Assembly: GCF_002754375.1 (NCBI RefSeq)
Contig: NZ_PEFF01000001.1
Coordinates: forward strand, 3,182,501 to 3,246,500
Direction of reading: 5' to 3'
DNA: 64,000 bases
Source of the DNA: Variovorax sp. 54
Lineage (GTDB): Bacteria; Pseudomonadota; Gammaproteobacteria; Burkholderiales; Burkholderiaceae_C
Shown: positions 1-8,056 of the stretch, in pieces
Layout: every line of letters starts with the position of its first letter
Numbering within the stretch: the stretch's first letter is position 1
Notes under the pieces: generated by a model
What the model was told of the DNA's origin: nothing
What the model saw: only the letters and a program-made list of their open reading frames with translations
Database searches by the model: none
Translations under genes and position numbers: made by a program

Positions 1-585
1 TACGCCAGCGACATCACCCGCACCTTCCCCGCCGACGGCAAGTTCAGCGGCCCGCAGCGCGCGCTGTACGACCTGGTGCTCGCCAGCCAGGACGCCTCGG
101 CCGCCGCCACCAAGGCCGGCAACCGCTTCAACGACCCGCACGACGCGGCCGTGAAAGTGCTCGCGCAGGGCATGCTCGACCTGGGCCTGCTCGACGGCAA
201 CAAGGTCGGCAGCGTCGACGACGTGATCGATTCGCGCGCCTACTTCCAGTTCTACATGCACCGCACCGGCCACTGGCTGGGCATGGACGTGCACGACTGC
301 GGCAGCTATGTCGAACCCACGCAGGTCGGCGAAGTGAGCGAACGAAAAGATCCGCTGTCGAACGAACTCATCAAGAACCGCCCGAGCCGCATCCTGCACC
401 CGGGCATGGTGCTGACGCTGGAACCCGGCATCTACGTGCGGCCCGGCGAGGGCGTGCCCGAGAAATTCCACAACATCGGCATCCGCATCGAGGACGACGC
501 GATCGTCACGGCCACGGGCTGCGAACTGATTTCGCGGGGGGTGCCGGTGAAGGCGGATGAGATCGAGGCGTTGATGCGAGGGTGA
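1..585 (+). CDS. pepP: Xaa-Pro aminopeptidase (M24B), C-terminal part
   Basis: The 5' end lies outside the window; the reading frame is open from base 1 to the TGA at 583. What remains is the pita-bread catalytic domain of a metal-dependent aminopeptidase P, which removes an N-terminal residue preceding proline. Visible metal-ligand motifs are the Asp in SDITRTFP, the His in GHWLGMDVHD, the Glu in LTLEPGIYV and the Glu in IGIRIEDDAIVT, so the catalytic half looks intact. The gene converges on the iron-uptake operon that ends two bases downstream. M24 family membership is firm; the pepP name rests on motif resemblance to the E. coli enzyme. Confidence 0.9.
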   Translation, partial: YASDITRTFPADGKFSGPQRALYDLVLASQDASAAATKAGNRFNDPHDAAVKVLAQGMLDLGLLDGNKVGSVDDVIDSRAYFQFYMHRTGHWLGMDVHDCGSYVEPTQVGEVSERKDPLSNELIKNRPSRILHPGMVLTLEPGIYVRPGEGVPEKFHNIGIRIEDDAIVTATGCELISRGVPVKADEIEALMRG

Positions 586-586
586 G

Positions 587-934
587 TCAGGCGGGCAGCG
601 CGCAGAACAGCGCCTGCCCGATCGCCAGCACCGCCGCGCCCGCGGCGATGCGCGGAAAACGGCGCGGCAAGCCGCTCAGCAGCCCGACCGTCGCCAGCGC
701 CGCCGCAGTCAGCGCCCCGAGCCACAGCACCCATCCCACCGACCCGCCAGCCGCCTCCAGGCTGGCCCACAGCGACAGGCACAGCAATGCAGTGCCCCCG
801 AGCTGCAGCCATCGGCGCCAGGCGCCCGGCGTGCTGCCGCGGCCGAAGACGTCTTCGCTGTGGCGGTCCATGGCGAGGCTCAGCGCGCAGAAGCCGGCCA
901 GCGAGGCCGCGAACACCAATCCGAGCAGCGGCAT
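587..934 (-). CDS. DUF3325 family small membrane protein
   Basis: A 115-residue protein with about three or four hydrophobic helices and little else (LLGLVFAASLAGFCALSLAM at the N-terminus, a helical pair in the middle, IAAGAAVLAIGQALFCALP at the end). It resembles the DUF3325 family, usually encoded beside PepSY proteins and TonB-dependent siderophore receptors. Its ATG overlaps the stop of the upstream PepSY gene (TGATG), so the two are translationally coupled in one Fur-type operon. The biochemical function of the family is unknown; a role in iron acquisition at the inner membrane is inferred from context. Confidence 0.72.
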   Translation of the reverse strand: MPLLGLVFAASLAGFCALSLAMDRHSEDVFGRGSTPGAWRRWLQLGGTALLCLSLWASLEAAGGSVGWVLWLGALTAAALATVGLLSGLPRRFPRIAAGAAVLAIGQALFCALPA

Positions 935-2586
935 CACGATCCCTGACCCGATGCAGCAAGTTCCGTCGGCGGTGGCGGCTTGACGGCCTTCTTGGGCGTC
1001 GCCAGAGCCTTGCGGCGCTTGCGCTCCACCAGCCAGGTGGTCCCCGCGAGCCCCAGGCCGAGTGCAATCACCACGAGATCGAAGCCCGCCACCGAACTCG
1101 GCCCCGTGCGCAGGCTGACCGTGAGCGGCGCAGGGCCGGTGAAGGCATTGAGTACCGGCAGCAGCGCGAACAGCAGCGCGCCGAGCGCGAGCTGCGCCTG
1201 CCACATGCGCAGGGTCGGGCGCAGCAGGCCCAGCACGACGGTAGCGCCCCAGACGATGAAGAACCAGCGGATCTCGGCCTCGTTGCGGCCGGCCACGTCG
1301 ACCGGCAGCAGGCGGTTGGCCCAGAAGAACGCCGCCATGGCCACGGGCAGGCCCGCGATCGCGCCGAGGTTCAGCCCGTCGACGAGCCGCAGGCCGAAGC
1401 CGATGCGTCCGCCCTGCTTGAGGGTCTTGGCGTATTTCTGGCGCTCCTTCACGGCCCACAGCAGCAGACCGGTCGCCACCATCAGGCAGCCCGCCAGGCC
1501 CGACACGAAGAACAGCGCGCGCAGCAGCGGATCGGCAAAGCGGCCGATGTGCAGGCCGTAGAGCACGCCGCGCGTCTCGGCCGCGGCCTTGGGCACGTCG
1601 CCGAAGGTGCCGATGAGCGCGCCGGTCGTGCCGTTGAACTGCATCGTCGGTTGCTCGTACGACAGGTGCCAGCCCTCGGCCCGCGCGAGCGATACCACGG
1701 CGTTGGCGTCGTTCGGCTGGTGCACCACGATGCGGCCGACGGGCGCGCCGTCCCAGTGGGCCGTGGCCTGCGCGACCATGGGCGCGAGGGGCGCCAGCGC
1801 AGCCTTCGCGCCCGAGGGCTTGATCTGCGTGCGCACGCCGCCCGGGAAGGCCTCGGCGAAGAAGGTGTCGTTGCCACCGTGCGCCTTGTAGGCCACCTGC
1901 GGCCCCCACGGCATGTACATGAACATCAGCGTGACCAGCCCGGTGTAGGTGATCATGGCGTGGTACGGCAGCGCGAGCACGGCGGTGACGTTGTGCGCGT
2001 CGAGCCACGAGCGCTGGCCCTTCTTCGGACGGAAGGTGAAGAAGTCCTTGAAGATGCGCTTGTGCGTGACGATGCCGCTGACGATGGCCACCAGCATGAA
2101 CATCGCGCAGAAGCCGACGATCCAGCGTGCCCAGATCGCGGGCATGTAGTGCAGGTCGAAATGCAGGCGGTAGAAGAACTCGCCGCCGCGCGTCTCGCGT
2201 GGCGCGGTGATCGCCTGGCCCGTGGCCGGATCGAGCGCAGCACGGTCGAAGCTGCGGCGCCGCTCCACCGGCGGCGAACCGGGCGGCGGCGGGGGCTTGA
2301 GCCACAGCAGGCTGACCGAGGGCTCGCGCGCGGTCGGCAGCGTGATGAACCAGCGCGCCGCATTGCCCGCGTTGCGCTCCAGGTAGGCCACCGCGTTCTC
2401 GGCGGCGACCGGCTGGGCCACGCTGCCGGGCGTCACCGCGTGCAGCTCCGGCTTCATCCAGAAGGTGATCTCGTCCTTGAAGTACGACGCCGTGCCGGCC
2501 GCGAACACCATGAAGAGCACCCAGCCGACCAAGAGGCCCGACCAGGTGTGCAGCCAGGCCATCGACTGGCGGAAACCGTCCTTCAT
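934..2586 (-). CDS. PepSY-associated TM helix protein (iron uptake accessory)
   Basis: A 550-residue membrane protein of the PepSY_TM (PiuB-like) family. It starts MKDGFRQSMAWLHTWSGLL, with the first helix carrying the HxWxG motif typical of the family, then a long periplasmic PepSY region, a second helical block around HNVTAVLALPYHAMITYTG and more helices near the C-terminus. Proteins of this type accompany TonB-dependent siderophore receptors and are thought to help ferric-siderophore reduction or transport across the inner membrane. The ATG at 2586 is chosen because it overlaps the DUF3649 stop (ATGA); the open frame upstream of it is shadow coding. No TonB receptor gene lies in the visible flank. 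Confidence 0.85.
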   Translation of the reverse strand: MKDGFRQSMAWLHTWSGLLVGWVLFMVFAAGTASYFKDEITFWMKPELHAVTPGSVAQPVAAENAVAYLERNAGNAARWFITLPTAREPSVSLLWLKPPPPPGSPPVERRRSFDRAALDPATGQAITAPRETRGGEFFYRLHFDLHYMPAIWARWIVGFCAMFMLVAIVSGIVTHKRIFKDFFTFRPKKGQRSWLDAHNVTAVLALPYHAMITYTGLVTLMFMYMPWGPQVAYKAHGGNDTFFAEAFPGGVRTQIKPSGAKAALAPLAPMVAQATAHWDGAPVGRIVVHQPNDANAVVSLARAEGWHLSYEQPTMQFNGTTGALIGTFGDVPKAAAETRGVLYGLHIGRFADPLLRALFFVSGLAGCLMVATGLLLWAVKERQKYAKTLKQGGRIGFGLRLVDGLNLGAIAGLPVAMAAFFWANRLLPVDVAGRNEAEIRWFFIVWGATVVLGLLRPTLRMWQAQLALGALLFALLPVLNAFTGPAPLTVSLRTGPSSVAGFDLVVIALGLGLAGTTWLVERKRRKALATPKKAVKPPPPTELAASGQGS

Positions 2587-2978
2587 GCGGCACCTCCGCC
2601 GCCCTGGGTCCACAGCAGCAACAGCAGGCCCTGCAGCGCCGCCGCGAGGGCGAGGCCGGTCCAGGCGCGCCACGCCGAGCGGGCCGCAAAGACCCACATC
2701 ACGGCCACGGCGTAGACGAGGAAAGAGGCCAGCGTGCCGGTCAGCGCGGCTTCGCTGCGCGCCATGTCGAAGAGGGCGGGCAGGCCCAGCGCGAGCACGG
2801 CGGCCGACAGCGCGGCGACGCCGTAGCCGCCCGCGATGGCAGCGACGGCCCGCGACGCCACGCTCATCCGGTAACGGACGCCGGCGCTCACGACGAGCGC
2901 CGGACGACGTGCAAGGTCGTTCGGAAATTCATGGGACAGAGGGAGAGGGAAAACCTGGAGAATGAGAATCATACTCAT
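2583..2978 (-). CDS. DUF3649 family membrane protein, start uncertain
   Basis: First gene of the iron-related operon. The conserved core (VRYRMSVASRAVAAIAGGYG onward, with three hydrophobic segments) resembles DUF3649 iron-uptake proteins. The longest frame starts at 2978, but that ATG and the one at 2972 sit inside the Fur box. The 2972 ATG has an AGAAG six bases upstream; a GTG at 2891 and an ATG at 2867 are alternatives that would leave a normal leader after the operator. The core alone is about 95 residues. The stop overlaps the PepSY start. Family assignment is moderately sure; the start is not settled. Confidence 0.65.
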   Translation of the reverse strand: MSMILILQVFPLPLSHEFPNDLARRPALVVSAGVRYRMSVASRAVAAIAGGYGVAALSAAVLALGLPALFDMARSEAALTGTLASFLVYAVAVMWVFAARSAWRAWTGLALAAALQGLLLLLWTQGGGGAA

Positions 2979-2979
2979 C
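2958..2979 (-). promoter_or_regulatory. Fur box controlling the DUF3649-PepSY-DUF3325 operon
   Basis: The stretch AATGAGAATCATACTCATC (2961-2979), preceded by a further GAG, is a near-palindrome matching the GATAAT-GATAAT-CATTATC consensus with a few substitutions (GAGAAT GAGAAT CAT ACTCATC). It lies at the 5' end of an operon whose families are iron-repressed elsewhere. Repression by Fe2+-Fur is inferred. The site overlaps the longest possible start of the first gene. Confidence 0.75.
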
Positions 2980-3048
2980 TTCTGGGTTTTTCTCGCCCCC
3001 CGCCCATCCCGCGAGCGGGGCCTTGAACGGCGGGCGCCGCCGTGCGCC

Positions 3049-4401
3049 TTACTTCGCCTGCAGCAGCGCGCCGGCTTCGAGCAGCACCAGCTCGTTGTCG
3101 TCGGCCTTGTTCGGCTCGCGGCTGCTCGAGAAGGGCAGGTTGTTGTCGTTGCCGACCACGATGTGCGTGGCGTCGACCACGTCGACGTTCTCGATGGTGA
3201 AGAACGGGAACTTGAGCACGCCGTCGTTCAGCGGCTTGCGCGCGAGCTTGTTCGGGTCGGCGATGTTCAGCAGGTCGATATAGCCGATCTTGCGCACCGC
3301 GCCGCCCACGTTCGCATCGTTCAGCTCGACCTTGTAGACGCGCTTGAACTTGGCGATGTCGTGGAAGCAGTCGGCGCGCTTCTGGCCTTCGGGGCAGGCC
3401 TTGTCAGACGTGCCTTCGCCGTTGTCGCGCTCGATGATGAGGCCCGTGGTGCCGTCGATCATGTTGAAGTCGCCGATGGCATGGCCGTTGGCTTCGAGCA
3501 CGTATTTCCAATGACGCCCCGTCCATTTTTCGGTGGCCACGTCGAACTCCAGCACGCGCAGCGCTTCCTTGCCGTCGAGCTTTTCGTAGTCCTTCGTCTC
3601 GGCGTTCCACACCGGGCCTTCGAGCAGCGCGTAGAGCTTGCTGCCGTCCTTCGACGAGGCCATGCCTTCGAAGCCCTTCGAGCGCTTGATCTGGAAATCG
3701 ACCGCGCCACCCGGTGCGCCCGGCGTGGTCACGGCCGGATGGTCGGGCGAGCGCACGGCCTTGCCGTCCACCTGCGTGTCGAACACGGCGAGCACCTTGC
3801 CCTTGAGGTCGGCCTTGATGAGGAAGGGACCGAACTCCTCGCCGATCCACAGCGCGCCGCCGGCGAACTGGAAGCTCTCGGGGTCGAAGTCGGAGCCCGT
3901 CAGGTAGCGCTGCTTCGTGCCTTCATGGACGATGCGAAACGGCACCTTCTTGTCGGGGTCGTGCAGGAAGATCGTGTTCAGGCGGTTGAACTTGCCGCTC
4001 TTGAAGTCCACCTTGTAGTGGTTCAGGTAGAGCATGAAGTCGGGCGAGTTGGCCTTCGCGCCGGCGCCGTTGTCGGTGAGCACCCAGAACGAGCCGTCGT
4101 CCATCTTCTTGATGCCCGAGTGGCCCTGCAGCGGCTGGCCCTTGAACGGAACCGACACGCCGGTGCCGCGGCCGGCCGAGAGGCCTTCGACCGTGCCCAG
4201 CGCCTCGACGCGCTTGCCCGAGGTGAACTTGCCGCTGACCTGCAGGTCGGCCGGCGCGTCCTTCGGTGCGGCGACGAAGCTTTGCGCGGGCAGCACGGCA
4301 TGGCCGGCGAGCGTGGCGGGGAAGGCGGTCTGGGCGGCGGCGCCCCCGCAGGCGAAGGCAGCGGCCAGGGCGATCAAAGAGAGGGAAGCGAAGCGCGTCA
4401 T
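3049..4401 (-). CDS. Secreted esterase-like activity of phytase family protein
   Basis: A 450-residue protein with a clear Sec signal peptide (hydrophobic stretch to the AAAQ site near residue 24). The body matches the phytase-like esterase fold (PF13449 type): GTVEGLSAGRGTG, then GHSGIKKMDDGSFWVLTDNGAG, DPESFQFAGGALWIGEEFGP and a C-terminal VDVVDATHIVVGNDNNLPF, consistent with a beta-propeller with acidic loops. Members are periplasmic or secreted and are annotated from weak esterase/phytase activity; the true substrate is unknown. The gene is monocistronic between the iron operon and DUF2269, with no regulatory site recognised. Confidence 0.82.
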   Translation of the reverse strand: MTRFASLSLIALAAAFACGGAAAQTAFPATLAGHAVLPAQSFVAAPKDAPADLQVSGKFTSGKRVEALGTVEGLSAGRGTGVSVPFKGQPLQGHSGIKKMDDGSFWVLTDNGAGAKANSPDFMLYLNHYKVDFKSGKFNRLNTIFLHDPDKKVPFRIVHEGTKQRYLTGSDFDPESFQFAGGALWIGEEFGPFLIKADLKGKVLAVFDTQVDGKAVRSPDHPAVTTPGAPGGAVDFQIKRSKGFEGMASSKDGSKLYALLEGPVWNAETKDYEKLDGKEALRVLEFDVATEKWTGRHWKYVLEANGHAIGDFNMIDGTTGLIIERDNGEGTSDKACPEGQKRADCFHDIAKFKRVYKVELNDANVGGAVRKIGYIDLLNIADPNKLARKPLNDGVLKFPFFTIENVDVVDATHIVVGNDNNLPFSSSREPNKADDNELVLLEAGALLQAK

Positions 4402-4470
4402 GAGCGAAAAAGCTTTCAGTCGAAAACGCGAGACCTTGCCGGGCAGGCGTGACGCCGCCGTGACATCCGC

Positions 4471-4950
4471 TCAGAAGAGCGACAGCTGCGGCTTGTTCAC
4501 CATCAACCAGAACACGATGGCCATCGCCACGAAGGCCGGATAGCCCAGCAGCTCCCAGTAGCGCTGATAGCGCAGATACAGCGACGGCAGCGGCATCGCG
4601 TCACGGTGTGCCTGCGCCGCGAGGGCCGCCATGCGAATCTGCAGCCACACCACCGGCAACCAGCACAGCCCCGCGAACACGAAGAGCCCCAGCGACAGCG
4701 CAAGCCACGGCGTCGCCAGCGGCCAGCCCGCCATGTGCGCCAGCGCGAAGCCGGTGACCGGCTGCAGGATGACGGTCGGCGTGGTGAACCACCAGTCGGC
4801 CCGCACCACCAGCCGGCTCACCACCGCCTGCGCCGGCACGCTGCCGCTGCGGTTGGCAAAGAACATGTAGAAGGCCGACCCCAGCCCCGTGCCGACCATC
4901 AGCACGCTGGAGACGATGTGCAGCCACTTGAGGACGAGGTAGGTGTTCAT
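4471..4950 (-). CDS. DUF2269 family membrane protein
   Basis: A 159-residue protein with four predicted helices, beginning MNTYLVLKWLHIVSSVLMVG. The early His and the following glycine-rich helix are typical of DUF2269 proteins, whose function is unknown. Its ATG overlaps the stop of the DoxX-like gene upstream (ATGA), placing it last in the leftward cluster that starts with the SPFH gene. The long open frame upstream is a shadow of the neighbour. Confidence 0.75.
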   Translation of the reverse strand: MNTYLVLKWLHIVSSVLMVGTGLGSAFYMFFANRSGSVPAQAVVSRLVVRADWWFTTPTVILQPVTGFALAHMAGWPLATPWLALSLGLFVFAGLCWLPVVWLQIRMAALAAQAHRDAMPLPSLYLRYQRYWELLGYPAFVAMAIVFWLMVNKPQLSLF

Positions 4951-5327
4951 GGCGTGGCGCGTCGGTACAGGTGCCAGAGCAGCGCGGCAATGGGCAGGTT
5001 CTTGAGCAACGGGCCGAGCGGATGCAGCCACAGGCTTGGCTGCAGCACCGTTGCCACGAGCGTCATGGCGAGCATCAGCGCGAAGGCGGCGAGGTAGACG
5101 GTGCGACCGGGTCGCAGCCACAGCGCCAGGCCGATCGCGAGATCGGCAGCCGCGCCGCCGACGATCAACGACTGCACCAGCCACGGCGGCGAGGCGATGC
5201 CTGCGTCGGTGAGTACGCGGCGGCTCTGGCCGTCGAGCTCGAGGATGCTGGCGACGGCGGTGAAGAGCCAGACGGCGACGAGGCTCAGGCGCAGCAGGCG
5301 ATCGTCGTTGGCAGCAGGGCGTGTCAT
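4947..5327 (-). CDS. DoxX-like family membrane protein
   Basis: A 126-residue protein starting MTRPAANDDRLLRLSLVAVW, with four hydrophobic helices and the pattern LVQSLIVGGAAADLAIGLAL typical of DoxX-like families. The stop overlaps the DUF2269 start and the ATG overlaps the stop of the dehydrogenase upstream, so it is translationally coupled on both sides. DoxX-like proteins are linked to redox and quinone functions in some systems, but no catalytic residues are evident here. Confidence 0.72.
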   Translation of the reverse strand: MTRPAANDDRLLRLSLVAVWLFTAVASILELDGQSRRVLTDAGIASPPWLVQSLIVGGAAADLAIGLALWLRPGRTVYLAAFALMLAMTLVATVLQPSLWLHPLGPLLKNLPIAALLWHLYRRATP

Positions 5328-6442
5328 GGCGTGGACGCCGCTTCGTCGATCACATCCGTCACCATGCCCCAGCGCGCGAACTCGGGGTCGAACTCGGGCA
5401 GCGTGAGCAGCCCGGCACAGGCATGCGCGCCCGCCGGCAACGCCTCGCCGCGCGCGAGCCGGCGCGCCAGCAGGATGGCGGCCATGCAGGGAATCTCGGG
5501 GCCGTGGTTGTCGTCGGCGGCGATGTGCCACGCACGCCGTGCGACGGCACCCTGCGCATCGATGCCTTCGATGCGCACCACCATGCCGCCCAGCGCGGTG
5601 CCGAACGCGTCGAACACGCCGCCCGTCGCGTGCAGCAACGGCGCCAGCTTCTGCGGTGCACGCAGCAATCCCACGCGGCGCAAGAAGGCCAGGAAGGCGA
5701 AGGCGTGCTGGGTCAGGCCGACTTCGAGCGCTGCGCGGAACATGACCGACTGCACGCCGGCGTAGCACGCGGGGAAGAGTTCGAGATCGGGGATGTCGCA
5801 CAGGGCGCCGCGGCGCGGCTTCATGCGGGCGAACTGCACCTTCGCGGGATGGGCCCAGCCGGGCTGCTCGGTCCATCGGCCGCCCTGCCAGACGCGGATC
5901 GGCGCGCCGCAGTAGGCGAGCACGCCCGCGAGCGTGGCTTCGCCGCGCGGTGCGCCTTGTGCCGGCGCGATGCAGATGTCGATGCTGCGCAGGCTTTGCC
6001 AGCCGGCAGCGAGGTGATCGACCACCGCCGACGACAGCGCGGGCACGGTGCTGGCGCCGGCCACGGCGGTGCGGCCTGCGCTGCGGAAAGCGGCGTCCAT
6101 CGCGGCGGGAAAGTCGCAGACGAAGCGCCGGCCGTCGGCCAGGTCGATGTAGTGCGCGCCGGCGGCCGCCACGGCCTGCGGCACGCGGTAGTCCTGGCCC
6201 TGGAACGGGCCGGCGGTGTGAATGACCAAGTCCACGCCCAGGAAGCCCAGCCCCTGCGCGAGATCGGGCGACTGCGCATCGACGCGGACACCGCGCGCAT
6301 TGCCGCGCAGCGTTTGCGCAAACGCCGTGGCCCGTTCGAGGTCGCGCCCGCCGACGTACAGCGCGATGTCCGCGTCCTGCGCCAGCGCGCGGCTGATGCG
6401 CGCGCCGAAGTTGCCGTAGCCGCCGAGCACCAGCGTCTTCAT
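5324..6442 (-). CDS. Saccharopine dehydrogenase-like NAD(P)-binding protein
   Basis: A 372-residue oxidoreductase with an N-terminal Rossmann motif (LVLGGYGNFGARISRAL), the HTAGPFQGQDY segment after strand 4 and GAHYIDLADGR, all typical of the saccharopine dehydrogenase/trans-acting enoyl reductase family. It is encoded between a FAD amine oxidase-like protein (whose stop overlaps this ATG) and a DoxX-like protein. Such proteins rarely make saccharopine; given the aminopropyltransferase and amine oxidase in the same run, an aminoaldehyde or imine-derived substrate is a reasonable guess but unproven. Confidence 0.8.
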   Translation of the reverse strand: MKTLVLGGYGNFGARISRALAQDADIALYVGGRDLERATAFAQTLRGNARGVRVDAQSPDLAQGLGFLGVDLVIHTAGPFQGQDYRVPQAVAAAGAHYIDLADGRRFVCDFPAAMDAAFRSAGRTAVAGASTVPALSSAVVDHLAAGWQSLRSIDICIAPAQGAPRGEATLAGVLAYCGAPIRVWQGGRWTEQPGWAHPAKVQFARMKPRRGALCDIPDLELFPACYAGVQSVMFRAALEVGLTQHAFAFLAFLRRVGLLRAPQKLAPLLHATGGVFDAFGTALGGMVVRIEGIDAQGAVARRAWHIAADDNHGPEIPCMAAILLARRLARGEALPAGAHACAGLLTLPEFDPEFARWGMVTDVIDEAASTP

Positions 6443-8049
6443 GCGAGATTCGCTCCGGCGATGTGGCCGCGTGTGAACGCTTCCTCGAAGATCGAATAGC
6501 CCGACCAGTCCGCGTGCGCAAACGACAGCCGGCCCGCGGCCACGCGGTCGCCGTGCGCGCCGATCTGCGCGAGCAGCCCGGGGCGCGGGATCGACATGGC
6601 GTGGCCGTAGCGCGTGACCTCGACGCGCGTGGCGAGCGCGGGCAGGTCAGGGTGCGGCACGGACAGCTCGGCCAGCAGCTCGTCACGCCATGCGGTCCAC
6701 GGGCGCTCGAGCAGCAGCTGCCGGCCGTCGCCGGTGTCGTAGCTGCTCGGGCCCAGCGGGCGGTACCAGCTGAGCACCGTGCCGCGCGGCGCGGGGTCGA
6801 GCGTCTGGTGGCGCGCATCGACATACCCGAGGCCGCGCGTGCCGTAGATCACGTTGTCCCAGCTCGGCGCGGCGCCGACGCGGTCGGCCAGCGGCCCGCG
6901 CAGGTGCACGTTGGCGACCAGCCACGGCGCGTAGCGCACATGCGCGGCGGCGCTGGTCAACAGCGCCGGCGGGTTCTCGACCACGCGCGCGGCGATGAAG
7001 ACGGGCAGCGCGACGATGCAGCGCTCGGCCTGCCAGCGCACCATCGATTTCGAGGCGGCATCCCACGCATCGACCTCGACGCCGCCGCGCCCTTCGGCGA
7101 TGCGCGTGACGACCTGGCCGGTGTGCAGGCGCTCGCCCAGCGGTGCGGCCAGCTGCTTCGTGAGCCAGCCGTTGCCTTCGGGCCAGGTGAGCACGCCATC
7201 GCGATCGGGGTTGCTGTCGTTGACGCTGCCGCTCGCGTCGCCGGGCGCATGAAAGCCGTGCCGGCTTGCAAAGTAGTGGATGCCGGCCCAAGCCGACACC
7301 TGTGCGATGCCGGCGCCGTAGTCGTCGCGGCAGCAGTAGTCGAGGTACCAGCGCAGGTGGGCGTCGTCGAAGCCTTCACGGTCGAGCCAGCCCGCGAAGG
7401 GCACGGCGTCGAGCGCGAGCAGTTCGGGCGTGACGGCGAAGCGCAGCGTGGGAATGGCGAAGTGCGCGGCGTGCTGCAGCGCGTCGATGCGCTGTGCGAA
7501 GCGGCGGTATTGCGCGTGCGTGGCATCGCCGACGTCGTGCACGGGCAGCAGCCCGTCCTGCCACTCGCCGCGAAAGAACAGGCGCTCCTGCGGGCTGTGG
7601 CAGAGGTGGCGTTCGTCGTAGGTCCAGCGGCCCGCCACGCGGCGGCGCAGGCCGAGTTCTTCGAGCAGGTCCTGCACCTCGTGCGCATCGTCGCCGGGCG
7701 TGGGCAAATAGTGCGCGCCGAGCGGGCAGGCAATGCCGCCGACCGAGCCGCCGCGCGCGTTGCCGCCGGCGGTGTCTTCGAGTTCGAGCAGTGCGAAGTC
7801 GTCGATGCCCGCGAGGCGCAGCGCGCGTGCGGCCGCGAGGCCGGCGACGCCACCGCCTGCGATGACGACGCGGGTGCGCTTGACGATGGCCGGGGCCTGC
7901 GACCTGAGTGCACCGTCGCGCATCGCATGGCCGCGTGCGACATCGACACCGGTGAAGCCGCCTTCGATGGGTGGCGGCGGAGCTTCGCAGCCAGCCAGCG
8001 CCAGGGCGCCCGCCGCACCCGCCACGCCGAGGAAGTCGCGCCGTTGCAT
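6439..8049 (-). CDS. FAD-dependent amine oxidase-like protein, Tat/lipoprotein signal
   Basis: A 536-residue flavoprotein. The N-terminus MQRRDFLGVAGAAGALALAG has a twin-arginine motif and a hydrophobic core ending in a Cys (LAGC), so it may be Tat-exported and lipidated. The ADP-binding motif VVIAGGGVAGLAAARAL lies near residue 60, followed by the ELEDTAGGNARGG loop typical of amine oxidase/phytoene desaturase-like flavoproteins. It lies seven bases downstream of the aminopropyltransferase gene and its stop overlaps the saccharopine dehydrogenase-like start. Oxidation of a polyamine product is suggested by context; the substrate cannot be read from sequence. Confidence 0.83.
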   Translation of the reverse strand: MQRRDFLGVAGAAGALALAGCEAPPPPIEGGFTGVDVARGHAMRDGALRSQAPAIVKRTRVVIAGGGVAGLAAARALRLAGIDDFALLELEDTAGGNARGGSVGGIACPLGAHYLPTPGDDAHEVQDLLEELGLRRRVAGRWTYDERHLCHSPQERLFFRGEWQDGLLPVHDVGDATHAQYRRFAQRIDALQHAAHFAIPTLRFAVTPELLALDAVPFAGWLDREGFDDAHLRWYLDYCCRDDYGAGIAQVSAWAGIHYFASRHGFHAPGDASGSVNDSNPDRDGVLTWPEGNGWLTKQLAAPLGERLHTGQVVTRIAEGRGGVEVDAWDAASKSMVRWQAERCIVALPVFIAARVVENPPALLTSAAAHVRYAPWLVANVHLRGPLADRVGAAPSWDNVIYGTRGLGYVDARHQTLDPAPRGTVLSWYRPLGPSSYDTGDGRQLLLERPWTAWRDELLAELSVPHPDLPALATRVEVTRYGHAMSIPRPGLLAQIGAHGDRVAAGRLSFAHADWSGYSIFEEAFTRGHIAGANLA

Positions 8050-8056
8050 GGCGCGG

